Positions 24,601 to 36,700 are shown, numbered from the stretch's first letter. The stretch: DNA of 64,000 nt from Grammothele lineata (GCA_002150815.3 NDFF03000011.1:682001-746000); one strand, 5' to 3'. A program made the numbers and translations. The notes: generated from the letters alone by a model not told the origin.

Positions 24601-25305
24601 GCGGAGGGCCGTGCTCAACAAGTGACGTATAACGAAGACTTGCTCTCGTTCGCCCGCGCGAATATGAAGTTTTGCACCATTGTAGAGAAAAGCTTTGCCG
24701 AGTACGTCTCCCTCCTATGTCATCATCTTCATCCACTCATGTGTCCAACCAGCTTCCTTGCCTCTGACAAGAAGAGCCAGATCTTGCCACACATGCCCGA
24801 GCAGAAGCGCAAGTTCGTCCACGACCTCGCGGCCGTCTACCGGATGGACACACAAATGGTTGATCAAGAGCCTCACCGTTCCGTACAACTCCTCCGGCGC
24901 ATCGACTCGCGCATGCCCACCCCTCTCCTCTCCGCCTCCGCCGGCGCCGGCCCCGCCGGCCTAGGCAAGCTCGCCGACCTGCGCGCACCCGGGTCCGGTC
25001 TCCAGCCACTCACACGCCCCAGTTCGTCCGCGCGTGCATCCCCAGCTCCAGCCCAACCCGGTGCGAGCGGCTCGTCCGGACGGGGCTGGACGTCTGTCGT
25101 CGCACGCCCCGCCCAGCCTGCCAGCCCCGCGCCGAGCTCGTGGGGCCCTGCACCAGAACGTGCCAAGACCCCCGTGCGCCCGTCGCCGTCGCCTGCCCCG
25201 CGTCGCCCCGCGCCGCCGGTCGCAGCCGTGCCCGCTCCCGTGTCCGTAACGGAGCAAGCGCTCAGTCCGACGGACGTGCCGGACGACTGGGAAGACGCGG
25301 CGTGA
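21659..25305 (+). CDS. FAP1: NF-X1-type zinc-finger protein with RING and R3H, FAP1 family
   Basis: Nuclear or cytoplasmic regulator of the NFX1/shuttle craft family. Yeast Fap1 binds FKBP12 and confers rapamycin resistance. Exons include 21659-22578, 22635-23114, 23169-23832, 23886-24139, 24204-24299 and onward. A disordered Gly/Arg/Pro N-terminus (about 200 residues) precedes a RING/PHD-like finger from CIICFGPI to WRCPGCQSK. A series of NF-X1 fingers of the form CGHPCSLNCHPGPCPPC follows; at least seven cysteine-rich repeats are visible. An R3H-like region (FLASDKKSQILPHMPEQKRK) precedes a Pro/Ser-rich tail. A 51-nt intron (24702-24752) lacks an in-frame stop, so retention would be tolerated. 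The family is certain; the link to TOR signalling is by homology only. Confidence 0.92.
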
Positions 25306-25770
25306 AGCGACGTCGAGCGAACGTCGCGCCGCGGAAGAGGACTCTGAATGTCGAAACTGAAGTTTTGCACTAGACTCCGCGAAGCTACAGGCTCCGCGCC
25401 ACCGTACATGTACGGCGGTTGGGACTCGAGACTGCAGCTTAGACAGGGACTACTCTTGTACGTATGTCGCGCGACGTGTTACGTCCGATGTATCAGGCTA
25501 GACTAGAGTGCGCTTCACCTCAATTTGTAGTCCTAGACAAGCAAACATTCACATAAATCTGTTTGAGCCTCCCGGAGAAGGAACACCGTCGTGCGGCATG
25601 ACGTCGACGCCGCAGACCCGCGTTCGCGTCGCTGACGTCCTGTCTGTTAAGCTACAGACGCGGGCGTGTGGCTGAGTCCTACAGACAGCGGTTCCTGTGA
25701 TGCATTGTGTTCTCGCCGACTATCGTACATACTTCCCGACGTCTTCTTGAAGCTATAATCAAACAGTGGC
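25306..25770. other. Convergent 3' spacer
   Basis: This lies between the stops of the FAP1-like gene (plus) and the quinone oxidoreductase (minus). No coding signal was seen; it presumably holds both polyadenylation regions. Confidence 0.5.
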
Positions 25771-27598
25771 TCATGCATCCCCCGCTACTTTGATGATCAC
25801 TTTTCCCATTGTCTTTCCGCCGACAAGGTCCTTCTGGGCCTGCTGCACGCCGGCCGCAGAGAGGGGGTACTCGGCATGTATGTTGATCTTGAGCGAGCCG
25901 TCCGCAATGAATTTGAACAACTGTTCGCTGTACACACGGCCCTCCTCAGGGGTGTAGACGTAGTTGCCCAGCCTGCGGTGCCGATAATGCATCAGCACTG
26001 GTTTGAGGGAAGAGCCAAGCCGAGTGCTGGTACGTACGTAGGACGGAGTAAGCGGACATTCTTCTCGACGAGCTTGAGGGGCGGGAAGGGCGGCACCGCG
26101 CCCGATGCGTTCCCGACGGAGACGATGGTGCCCTTGCGGCGGATCATCTTGAAGTCTGCCTCAAACCTGCCCGCGCAAACCATCAGCGTCAGCGTCCCCC
26201 TCCCTCCTCCCTCTCATGCAAAACGGCACACTCACGTATCCTTCCCGACCCCATCAAAAATCGCATGCACGCCCTCGCCCCCAGTAATCTCCAACACGCG
26301 CTGCACCGTATCCTCCTGCTTGTACAAAATAACATGGTCCGCCCCGTGCGCGCGCGCGAGCGCCGCCTTCTCCGGGGTGCTCGTCGTCCCGATCACGGTC
26401 GCGCCGCGCGCCTTGGCGAGCTGCGCGAAGAGCAGGCCGAGCCCGCCCGCGACGGTGTGCACGAGCACGACGTCGCCTGCGCGCACGTTGTACGCTTCCG
26501 TGACGAACGTCAGCGCCGTCGCGCCTGTGCGGGGATGTGTAGCGTGGTCAGTCTCGGGAGGACGACGGGCGGCGTAGGGGCAGGTGTCTGAGCGAACTGA
26601 CCTTGCGTGAGCCCGGCAGCGGCGGTGCGCGTCGAGACGGCCGCGGGGAGGGTGTACGCCTTCGCCCATGGCACGCTCACGTACTCTGCGAACGCGCCCA
26701 TCCCGTACTGTCGGCCGGCCATTCCTTGCGACTGAGCATCCTCCGACCCTCCACACACTCCAAATGCGGACACGCACCACAGCGACCTTGGCCCCGACCG
26801 CGAGCCCGCGGCGCTTGAACTCCTCATCGGCGAGCACGCCCTCGTCAGTGGGAAGCGCGACGACCTCTCCCGCCGCCTCCGAGCCGAGTGTCTGGGGGAA
26901 CGCGCTGATCGGGTACAAGCCTTTCCTACAACGACGGAACGCGTCCGAGTCCGCGAAGGTTCACGTTCGCATTTGCGTTCACGTTTGCGTTTGCGGGGAG
27001 TGAATGGAGAATGGGCAGGGACAACGAGAGCGGTCCGATCAGCGCAACGAAAATGATGGACGGACGCGCGTAGTGGCGCTGCAGACGCACCGGTAGTAAG
27101 TGTCGATGAAGTTCACGCCTGCGTAGTGGACCTAACATAATGATACAGGCCCCGGGAGTCAGTATGCCGGCACTGTGTACGACAGACATAACGCCGCAGG
27201 GGGGCGGCGGAGGGCCGCTGCAGATCCGGAGGCTCGGAGGGGCGGTAGGAGCGTGACGCGCGAGATGAACGGCCCACCTTGACGAGGACGTTGCCGGGCG
27301 CGTTCTTGGGGAGGGGCAGCTCGAGGTCCTCGATGACGTCGAAGTCGCCGGTTTTGTTGATCCCCACCGCTTTCATCGTTGTCGGCAGACTCATGTTAGA
27401 TGCCACACGAAAGAGCGTTCTTGTTATGCCTCTTTGGAGGTTTGCGGCTGCCCTTAGCGGCGTCGATTTACAACAGAAAGCTCGAGAGCCGTCGATGGCG
27501 GAGGTGAGAACGCGAGATGGCTGGGATGCACGGATGGTCGGGATCTGCCGGGCCGCCGCTGTGTTGCTCACGATAGCGTAAAGGTGGCGGGATGTCAT
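25771..27598 (-). CDS. ZTA1: NADPH:quinone oxidoreductase, zeta-crystallin type
   Basis: Zinc-free medium-chain reductase that transfers electrons from NADPH to quinones. Seven phase-consistent exons: 27598-27278, 27131-27091, 26925-26778, 26731-26602, 26524-26236, 26166-26038 and 25972-25771. The GroES-like half reads MKAVGINKTGDFDVIEDLEL, then VHYAGVNFIDTYYRKGLYP. The Rossmann half carries the nucleotide-binding loop HTVAGGLGLLFAQLAK. The ATG at 27598 adds 68 residues rich in Ser, Arg and Ala and nearly free of acidic residues before the usual start (ATG at 27394), which suggests a mitochondrial presequence and possibly two isoforms. From the inner start the length is 351, close to the family norm of about 330. 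The family is certain and the localisation inferred. Confidence 0.92.
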
Positions 27599-28182
27599 GG
27601 CATCCCTTGAGCTATATACGCAGAGGCGTGGATAGAACGTTGTCGTATATGGATGAGGACCCTTACAAACACCGACGAACCTGCTCAAAACCTGCTTATG
27701 TCAGTCGCTTACAAACGGTCTCTCGGGATGGCGAGCGACCGAAGGATTGTGAGCACCCAGCTGGAGCGGTAGAAGGTGCTATCGGCGAAGGGGAGACGAA
27801 TTCGACCCCAGGCTCGAGCTCGAGAGAAATGCGGAGATTTGATTTGAACGTAAAGGATAGAAGCAGCTGCGCACCGCTCTCGTTCCCGCGTACGCCGCCA
27901 ACCCACCGTAATGGCTTTAATCGTCGCTCCCAGCGAGTCCTGATTAGAAGATAGGAGGGAGAAGGTGAACTCGGAGTCGAGGCCCGAGGCAAACCACCGA
28001 TCCGGATCGACGACGACGTCCAGTCAGGCGAGAGCAGGTACTGGCCAGTTGATGAAGCTGAACTTGACGGTTATTACGTCCAAGCCGTCCGGGTCGAGCG
28101 CGTCAAGGCCGACAGCTGTCAGTGGCCTCAGCTGCACAGCATCATCGGCGCACAAAATGGGCCCATGTCAGCGAGCCTTTGA
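27592..28182 (+). other. Open frame broken by one TAG, possible gene remnant
   Basis: One plus-strand frame is open on both sides of a single TAG at 27952-27954. Upstream it reads REMRRFDLNVKDRSSCAPLS. Downstream it has a protein-like stretch (GKPPIRIDDDVQSGESRYWP, then DEAELDGYYVQAVRVERVKA) ending in a TGA at 28180. I found no intron that removes the stop and keeps the frame. The left end overlaps the start of the quinone oxidoreductase. It could be a decaying gene, an exon of an unresolved gene, or chance in GC-rich DNA. Confidence 0.25.
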
Positions 28183-28949
28183 CGACGCCCACCCTGCCCA
28201 ATATTACTGGCCCTGGTTCTCGATAAGCGTGACAGCCTCATTTATCTCCAGATCTGCCCCTCCGGTCTCCCGGTGACCCACCAGTGCGGTGACTAGTAAG
28301 TACAAGTAAGCATGTAAATGCGCACTGGTCGCAACGAACCCCCGAGCCCATCAAATTCGACCCTCCTCTCCGGCCGCCCGAATGCGGTCTAATTGCGCAC
28401 AGCTGCGGCACGTCAGGCGTTGTCGCGCCAGCTTCTCGTCCGGTGATACATGCAGCTGGATCCAACGTAACGCTTAGACTAGTTAGTAGTAGTATACCAC
28501 CATGTACACAAACCACCCCGTCTCGGTCTGGATGATGATCCGTTCCCGCGCGAACTGTGTCGTACAGTCATGCATCGATACAGTAGTAATAATATGTAGT
28601 AAAACATATGTACAGTAAGTAGCACCCGACCTACACCATACACCTAAATCCGTACGCCCACCAAATCTCCATGGGGTCGTCCGCCTCACCCGGAATACAA
28701 CAGGCTTAGCCGGGCCCGGCGAACAAAACCTATTGCGCCCGCACCGCGCACCAGTCAGTGGTTGCGGGCCTGGGAGTGCAAACCCAGCCACCGACGTAAG
28801 AGCGAGCGATTCCCCGCACGCGCTGACACTGACGACGGCCGAAAGGCGCGTCCTCCCTTCCCTCCGTCGGCGCGCCCCCGCAGGGTAGGACAGGTGCAGA
28901 CGCAGACGTAGACGCAGCGACGCTGTCACCATCATCATCTCGAAACGAA

Positions 28950-29275
28950 AGCCGGTAGCGGTAGCGGCAGTCGCAGTCGCAGTGGCGGCCCTACGCCGCG
29001 TCGCAGTACTGTCGTTGCGCACGGCCTCGGAGGCCCGCACCCCCAACGGGGCCGAAGCTCGAAACTTGGGGCTCGCAGCTCGCAGCTCGCAGTTCGAAAG
29101 CGCAACTCCGAGAGCCCTCCCGGGCGTCCGCGTTGTGCGGACTCGCGGGGTCGCGGAGCCCGGCGGGACGGGCGCTGTCGGGCGCCAGAAGCGGTGCCGA
29201 TCTCGAGCTTCATCCAGGGCCGCCGGCGCGAAGCACGTCCGCATCCGCATCCGCGCGTCCGCGTCCGCGTCCAGA
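28950..29275. repeat. Short low-complexity repeats in a GC-rich spacer
   Basis: Three local runs are visible: gcagtcgcagtcgcag near 28967-28982, a 7-nt gctcgca repeat near 29071-29092, and ccgcatccgcat followed by cgtccgcgtccgcg near 29240-29272. They are imperfect, and the open frames over them differ between strands, so they look like replication-slippage products rather than coding repeats. The wider spacer from 28183 to 29474 has no supported gene. Confidence 0.5.
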
Positions 29276-29474
29276 AGGGTCCTCTTTTCCGGTTGACCTT
29301 CTCGCGGAGTTGCGGGTATGCGGGACACAACGCGCGCGCGCGAGGGAGCGAGAGAAGAGATGGCAATGATGATGATGGTGGGGAGATCGAATAGAAGACG
29401 TGAATAGCAGCAGCAGCGGGGGCGCAAGCGCCGGGCGGGGATCCCGGGGGCTGCAGCACCGCTGCGCTACCGCA

Positions 29475-31004
29475 TTAAGCGGGCTTCCGGGGCTCGTGAA
29501 GTTCGTCGCTCGCGCGGCGGACGGGCAAGGTTAGGTTCGTCGCCGGGCCTCCGCCCCCGCCGTGGCCGTGGCCGTGGACGACGGTGGGCGTCTCGGCGAG
29601 CTCGATGTCGATGTCGTCGTGGGAGTCGTTATAGGGGTAGATCGTCTCGATGAGCAGCGTGCTGAACTGGGGCGCCGTCGTGGTGTTGTACTGGCGTATG
29701 CGGCTGCGGGGGATGAGGCTGAGCCCGAGGCGGATGATCATAATCGTCGGTGCGATGCCCTGTCGGAGGGAAGGGGAGGGGAGGGGAGGAGGAGAAAAAG
29801 GATAAATTGGGGCGGTCAGTGAGTGATCCAGGAACAGACGCCATTGAATATGAATGCTGGACGGGTGCGTCGGGAGGGCAAGGATCACGTACGTAAGTTT
29901 GTGCCGCGACGCTCTCGACGAGGATCACCGCCGGGTGGTCGAGGAGCAGAAAGACGACCAGGAAGAGCTGGGCGAGCACCAAGAGCACGCCGGCTTCGAC
30001 GCAAGCGCCGATGAGGGAGAGGACTAGAGACTCCATGGACTTGTAGTTCTTGAACACTCCCCAGATGCGCCTCAGGCGCGCGCCGATCAAGGCGGTGACG
30101 AGGACGTAGACAAGCAGAGACAAGATGGACCACGGGGCGTCAAACGCCAGGTCGCGCGGCATGGAGAACGGGGACATGAATTGTGCGGTGGTGAGACGCA
30201 CTGGCCCGACAATGCCGAGCACTGGACGACGGCAGGATTGAGAAGGGGTGGCGAGACAGTTTTTTTGCGCGAGTGACGTACCCATAGCTGACACGGAGGT
30301 GACCAGAGGCACGATGACCACGGAGCGATTAAAGTCCCACACAGCCCAGCAGCGATGGATCTGTCACGGCACGCACTGTATCAACGGCGAAGGAGCGCGA
30401 ATTCGGGCCGCGATGGGCCGGAGAAGGAAGGACGCACCATCACCAATTGCGAGACGAAGCCACAGATCTTGAGGAGGACGTCGGTAGCGATGAGGATAGG
30501 CATGAGCTCACTCGGAGGCGGAATAGGGAAGCCACCCTAAACGACAAGAAGGATGCGGGTGGTGAGAAGAAGTGTGGAGAGAGCGAGCTCCGGCGGAACG
30601 CACCGTGCCAAAGACGGTGTGTCTGTCGGTGGTAGTAAAAGCGACATGCTGGGAAGACGTGAAAGAAATGAGCCGGAGCTGAATGGAGGCGCGGTATGAC
30701 GCGTATGCGAGGGTACGGACCGCGATGCATAGGAAGTAGAGGAGACTCGTGACGGCGACGAGGCCCCAGCTGACGGGGAGGGGCCGCTTGAAGGTAATGA
30801 GGAGGAGGAGGGCGCCGGCAAAGAAGACGGTGTAGATGCCTATATGGAAGAAGTGGAGAGCCAAGCGCGAGGACCGGTCGGAAGGACGGTCAGGGCGAGT
30901 CGCGCGTCGGGGAGAAGGCGAAGGAACGCACCGAAGAGAGTGATCTCTGCCGAGTCGCTGACGATGATGGCGTACGCGCCCTTGGACTGGAGGGATTCCA
31001 GCAT
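29475..31004 (-). CDS. Orphan seven-helix membrane protein
   Basis: About 366 residues, six phase-consistent exons: 31004-30932, 30839-30604, 30536-30438, 30360-30282, 30221-29893 and 29759-29475. Hydrophobic segments start at TLFGGIYTVFFAGALLLL, SWGLVAVTSLLYFLCI and ELMPILIATDVLLKICGF, with four more through LVYVLVTALIGARL, VLLVLAQLFLVVFLLL and the last one at IAPTIMIIRLGLSL. The motifs IHRCWAVWDFNRSVVIV and a VES just before the last helix match a large uncharacterised 7TM group abundant in Agaricomycetes. The C-terminal tail is cytosolic-looking, His/Gly-rich and acidic. Function is unknown; a receptor-like role is only a guess. It is divergent to the siderophore acyltransferase. Confidence 0.8.
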
Positions 31005-31480
31005 GCCGAGGGCGCGGATGCCCTGGGACGGGCGCAGGGGGACGCGGTGTGGCGGCGGAGGGTGGGGAGGAGGATGGGAGGGGACGCGACATTGGGCGGG
31101 GACGAGAACACGGGAGATATATTCGTCCCCGCCGGACAGGACTCGCGGGCAGCGCAGCCGGCGGTTAGTGTCCTCTGTGGGCGCTCGTCTGCGCCCGTCC
31201 GCCCGTCGTTGCCGCCCCACGCGAACAGGCGCCCATCCCGTCAAAATGCTCCCGCCTCTTCCCGCCCGTTGCCGGCCCCATCAGAAAGCGCGCCTGCTCG
31301 GCGTGGGAGCCGCCTTCTCGCTCGGGACAGGGACCCCACAGGTCGCTCGACCCCGCGCAGAGCCGGCCCGCGTTGACACGATGTGTGTCCCCGATCCAGC
31401 AGAAAAAATCTCACGATAAAAGCCCAAATCTTATCAGATAGAATGCACCCGCCTGCTGCCCTTCGTCCTCGCGTCGATCC
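31005..31480. promoter_or_regulatory. Divergent promoter of 7TM gene and siderophore acyltransferase
   Basis: Start codons at 31004 (minus) and 31481 (plus) are separated by 476 bp. The acyltransferase side carries GATA elements, described separately. Apparent ORFs across the interval are GC-rich frames without family support. Confidence 0.55.
31431..31439 (-). promoter_or_regulatory. Putative iron-GATA factor site ATCTGATAA
   Basis: The plus strand reads ttatcagat, whose complement is ATCTGATAA. This is an exact match to ATCWGATAA, the extended consensus of fungal iron-responsive GATA repressors (SreA, SRE, Fep1, Urbs1). It lies 42 bp upstream of the acyltransferase ATG. A second core GATAA is at 31415-31419 on the plus strand. 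Iron repression of the gene is therefore likely. Confidence 0.6.
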
Positions 31481-33229
31481 ATGAGCACTGCAAACCAACG
31501 CCTCCTCGCCGTACAGGCTGACCTCGCGCCCCACCAGTCCTGGGCACGCGTCGTCGTTCTCCCCGACGCTGCAAAGGTCGACGTCGCTCACCCAGAGGAC
31601 CCCGCGCAGCTCACGCCCATTGCTATCGACGGTGCCGTCATCTGCGCCTACCGTGTCCTCCCGCGCACCCTCCAGCTTCTCGTCTCCGCCGTTGGCACAG
31701 AACACGAGAAGAACGCGCACCATGTGCCCACACACTCCGTGCTCGAGCTCCTCCCGCCCGCAGCCCTCAAAGATGGCGCGCCCGCGTCGATCGCCATCCC
31801 CGATCTCTGGGGCGCCCTCAACGCCCTCCATACCATCTTCCATGCTCAGCAATACATCCCCCTCGTCCTCTCGCCCGACATAGCCAACGCACCCGCGCTC
31901 TCCACCTACCTCCTCAACTCCGGCCTCGCCCGCAAACGCCACACGCAGCCCGGCGACGCGTCCAGCCAGAACGAGCCAGAGCACTTCCTCCTCCGCGAGA
32001 CCTTCTGGCAGGGCGCCGGCACCGTCGGCTTCCACGCCCGCGGCTGGCTCCGCGGCCACGCCGCCGCGCTCGCGGGCGCGCCCTTTCCATACGTCCAGTC
32101 CTTCACCCGCACGCCCTTCGTTGTCGCCGCGCACCCCCTGCGTCCGCCCAAGCCCGCCCCAGGCGAGGTCGTCTACCGCAAGTACTTCCCCTCCCTCGGC
32201 CAGACGCTCACCTTCACCCACTTCGACCCCCACCCGCGCGGGGACGAGCCCGACGGCGTGAGCACCCACCTCGCGACCTTCCACCGCTGGCACAACTCGG
32301 ACCACGTCAACCGCGGCTGGGGCGAGCGCGGCCCGCTCGAGAAGCACCGCGAGTACATCCGCGGCCTGATGGCGGACCCGGCCACGCTCGTGCTCATGAT
32401 GAGCTGGGATGACGAGCTCATGGGCTACCTCGAGTTCGTCTACATCAAGGTGCGCGGGGATCTGGATCTGTGGAAAAGGAGCCGACACTGACATCAGCGC
32501 GCGCACGCCCACGTTCGCCCGCCTGCAGGAAAACCACGTCGCGCCGTACGTACCCGGCGGCGCATGGGACTACGACCGCGGCCCGCACATCCTCGTCGGC
32601 GAGGAGAAGTTCCGCGGTCTCCACCGATGTTCGTATCCCCATCTTTCTCGACCCTGTTCATCGATCGCTGACCGTTCGCGTTTCGCGACCCCCCACAGCG
32701 CGCGCGTGGATGGCAGCCGTGCACCACTTCCTCTTCCTCTCCGACCCGCGCACGGAACGCATCATTGGCGAGCCCAAGGCGTCCAACGCCGCCGTCATCC
32801 GCCTCTCCGAGGCCACAGGCATGAATGTGAACACGGTGAGCGTCCGCCCGTCCATCCGTCAGTCCGAGGAGCCTTCGGCATCTTGATCTGCGCCTGCGAG
32901 GCGTTTTGGCCGCTGAGTGCATCGAAACGAGGCGACGCCCTCGCCGCCACTCGCCACACTCTCGCGATGCGCCGCCCCACGCGCGTTCTTGTCTTCTCGT
33001 CTTCTCGTCCGGAGGCTAGGGCCAGCGAGCTTCGGTGTTAACGGCCACCGCGCCCCTGGTGATCGCGGCGCACGCACAGCAGATGCTGACTCCCGCCTCT
33101 TCCCGTTCTTAGGTATTCGACTTCCCGTACAAGCGGTCCGCGATGACCTGGCTCCCGCGCGAGCGGTTCTTCAAGTACGACTACCTCTCCTTCGTCGAGG
33201 ACACCGACTCGCCCGCGCCCAAGTTATGA
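31481..33229 (+). CDS. Siderophore-type N-acyltransferase (IucB/MbtK-like GNAT)
   Basis: Likely acylates N5-hydroxyornithine (or a similar hydroxylamine) during hydroxamate siderophore synthesis, as SidF and SidL do in Aspergillus. About 440 residues in four exons: 31481-32449, 32529-32628, 32699-32835 and 33113-33229. The N-terminal half is the fungal-type extension. The GNAT-like IucB domain runs from THLATFHRWHNSDHVNRGWG through LMGYLEFVYIKENHVAPY to AVHHFLFLSDPRTERIIGEP. The histidine in RWHN is the conserved active-site-region residue of this family. The C-terminus is PKL, a weak PTS1-like tripeptide. The promoter carries an iron-GATA site. No siderophore NRPS or ornithine monooxygenase lies in this window. 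Confidence 0.88.
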
Positions 33230-33751
33230 CTCGCGCTCAGGGGCTCCTGGGCCCTCGCCCGGCGCACCGCGGAGGCGTATCTATCCTGTATTTAGACCGG
33301 TGTGGCATATAGGGAGAGAAGTGCTTGGTTTGATTGGGTATGCTCACTGTTGTGTTCGTTCTTGTGTCTGAATTGTAGAGAGAAGATGGGGAAGACCCGC
33401 CAAAGCCCTCTGGCGTAGTCGTTCTGGACGAGCGACAGCCTCCTGAGTCCTGACGCCGACAAACAAGAGGGGTTGAAGCACTGTCACGCTAATCGTGGGA
33501 ACCTGCCAAATCGCATCACCACAGTCGAAGCGCAGCTAGCTGGATCTATGTATGACGTTATTAGTCAAGCTGACACCCTCAAGACGAGCCTGACGAGGTA
33601 CTCGACGTCAATGGTTATGACAGAATCCGAGATGGTCCATTGTACATCGCGCCAAGCCGCACGACTTATTAGTAGTACATACATACACCCCCTATCCTCC
33701 TTTCCCTACACAGCTCCGAGTCGAAGCCAGTGCGTACATGCAGAGGGAGCA
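33230..33751. other. Convergent 3' spacer
   Basis: This lies between the stops of the acyltransferase (plus) and the ABC transporter (minus). No coding signal is seen. Confidence 0.5.
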
Positions 33752-36700
33752 TCAAATCTCCTGCACGCTCAACAACCGCTCGAGCTCCTCGACGCGCCGC
33801 TCCCACCGCTCGACCTCCGCGAGGCGCTGCTCGAGCGTGACGATCTCGCGGTCCATGTCCATCCGCTCCTCCGCCGTCCCGATCCGCTTCAGCGTCCACC
33901 GGCCCGTGCCGTCCCCCGCGATCGTGAGCAGCTGCGTGTGGTAGCGCATGAGCGCTGGCCTGTGCGGTGAGCGGTGTGGGGTACGTTAGCGATAGCGTTC
34001 AGGCGGGGATCGCGGCGAAGTGGAGAGACGAGGAGGGGAAGCGAGTGGATAGGGCGGGAAGACGCACCGGAGGGAGATGGTGATGAGAGTGATCCCTAGC
34101 GATTTGGCGTGCTCGTACATCCGGCCTTCGACGTCGCTCGACACCGCACTCGTGCATTCTGCCATACCGAACGAACGATCGTCAGCCTCGTTAGATGCCA
34201 TATCACGAAGCTTGGAGGCACTCACCGTCGAGGATGGCGAACTTGGGCCGGTGATAGAACACGCGCGCCATGCCCATCTAGCACACAAGCTCAAGGTTAG
34301 CCTCAAGCGATCGACCTCGGCGCGTGCCGCGCTGCGCCGTGGGACCTGCATACACGCACCCGCTGCTTCTCGCCGCCGCTGAGTACATCGCGCCACTCTT
34401 TCCGCGTCGACCAGCCCCCCTCACGCGCGGGAAGGTATGCCAGATTGACGGCGGTGAGGATCTCCATCAGCTCCTCTGTCGTCCTCCCGGACGCGGCGAA
34501 CTGCGGGTACGAATCCGGGTATATGATCCTGTAATGCGATATGGAGCCACTTGGTTAGTACAGATGATCTGGCGATCCCCTCCCGCGGCCGCAGTGCGCA
34601 GGAACGTCCCGCGATACATAGCGCTCCCGCAGGCTGCGGCCGCATGAAACCCGAGCGCTAGATTCAAGGGCGGGCACTCACTGGTCGAGTAGCGTCCCAG
34701 TGACCATGTACGCCCGTTGTGGTACCACGAACACACCCTTCTTACCACTGGGCCTGCTAACATCCCCTCCGCCCTGCGCCGCCCAAAGCCCGGCCAATAC
34801 TCTCGCGACCGCGGTCTTGCCGACACCATTGCTGCCGGTGATCATGAGGTGCTCGCCCGCCTTGAGCTCGAACGAGAGCCCACGGACGAGGACGGTGCTC
34901 GCGGATTTGCTAGCCACGGCTGCTTCTGCGTCGGAGAGCGTGGTTGACAGGTCACCCGAGGACTCCGAGGCTGCTGCGGCCACGAAGGCGGGCGCGGCGG
35001 TGGGGACGCCGACATCCACATCCCGCAGAGCGATGGTGTCGGGATCGGAGTCCGAAGGAAGGGGAGGATGGGGAAGGTTGTGAAGAGTGGAGAGGAGGGT
35101 GTATAACCGGGTTGTGAGGCCGGCCAGTTCGAGCAGGTCTTTGTAGACATACATGAGCCGACCACCCGCGTCGGCGAGAGAGAGCAGTAATCGTCGTGAC
35201 GAGATGTACGCTGGAAGCGAACTACGATGAGCAAGACTAGGGATACAAAGCAATCATTTCCTACTCTCTGTCCGGCTTGCAACCTCGTTGTCTGTTCTGG
35301 TTGGAGGATGAGGCCCAGTTGCTTGAACACCTATGTGTCGCACCCTCGTGAGGAACACAGGTATCGAGATGAGACAGTATCCGGCCGCGCTCCATAGATA
35401 CTTGATGAGGAAGTCCTCGGTCCACTCGTACGCTATCCTGATCTACAACGGTGTGAGTGAAACTTGATGTCTGCATCAAGCTTGCAGGGACGACCGACCT
35501 TGTAAATGGAGTTGACGTGCTTAATGAGACGCATGTATGCGCGCATTAGAATACTGCGTTCTCGGAGACCGCCTCCGTAGAACCTGTATGTCTCAAGTGA
35601 GTGTGCTGACCAACCCTATAACAAACCAACTTACGCGACTTCCTCGCTCTCACGCCCAACACGACCCATGCCGGCTCTGTATTCGCCCTCTAACCTGGCT
35701 TCGACGGCGGCGAGACGACCGAAGGCAGGAGTCACCGCGCGAAGTATCTTCGCGGTAACATAGTAGTTGAGGAACAGCATACCCGTTCCGCGGAAGCCGA
35801 GCGAGCGGGCAAGCTGGGAGGTGAACAGGACGAGATCAAGAGAGGGCTTGAGCACGTTCCCACTAGAGTCTTGTTTCAGCATGGTACACAGAACGTATGT
35901 GCAGCCACTCACTATATGCCAGCAAGCGCGTCGCAGAAGGAAGCGATGTCCGAAGTAATGTACTGGTCGACATCCGCCAAGCCGCCCTCAAGTGCGACCC
36001 TGTAATAGCGAAGGTCGGGAGAATGCGAGAGATACAAGTCGTCTGTGTAGCGGGTGAGGCGAGTGCGCATGTTCAACGACAGCTTGGCTTGTAAGTGCCG
36101 TATCTGCATACAGCACGACTGAATACGAGGGGCATACCAGGACCGAACAAGCGACGCACCATGGAGTTGGTATATGTGCTAGGGATAGCGAGGAGGAACC
36201 ACAGCCCTATTCCCTTCGCAAAACCCTTTCCGTCTGCACTGACCAAGTCGCGTACGATTCGGCCGTCTAGACGTGCGACGGCCACACTGAGGACCGTACG
36301 GAGGACAAGGAAGAACGAGTGAGAGATTAGGATGAAGGCTTCCTTCGAGTGCCATGAAGGGACAGCTATTCGAAAGATGGCCAGTAGTTGGCGAAGGAAA
36401 GTCCTATCGAGACCCGGCTTGTGTGAAGCAGGGACGAGGGGGAAGTGTTTCGCATTCTCGGCGAAGACGGATGAGGAGGTGGGGACAATGTTAACCTGAG
36501 GCATTTCGGAGGTCCCTCCCCATCAACGCGCAGCATTGAGAGAAGTTACATACAGACAGACCTTCGAGATGTGCCCTTTGTATGGGACAAGCAATGTCTT
36601 TGAACCGTCCGCCTCGTCTACATACACCTGCTGCAACGCCTGCGAGAGTTCCTCAGGAGTAACGTCAGGTCGCGACGCGACCGTCTTCAACTTTGAGAGC

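Noticed and set aside
28483..29459. Minus-strand frames of 314 and 174 codons and plus-strand frames of about 100 codons
   Set aside because: The region is GC-rich with short tandem repeats, several frames are open on both strands at once, and none shows family motifs or a good splice structure.
31640..31680. Internal R-V-x5-Q-L string (RVLPRTLQL) in the acyltransferase resembling a PTS2 peroxisomal signal
   Set aside because: It lies near residue 58, inside the folded N-terminal domain, whereas PTS2 signals sit close to the N-terminus. Only the C-terminal PKL was kept as a weak hint.
31241..32512. Minus-strand 423-codon frame
   Set aside because: It is a shadow of the acyltransferase exon; the plus strand carries the conserved IucB-type motifs and canonical introns.
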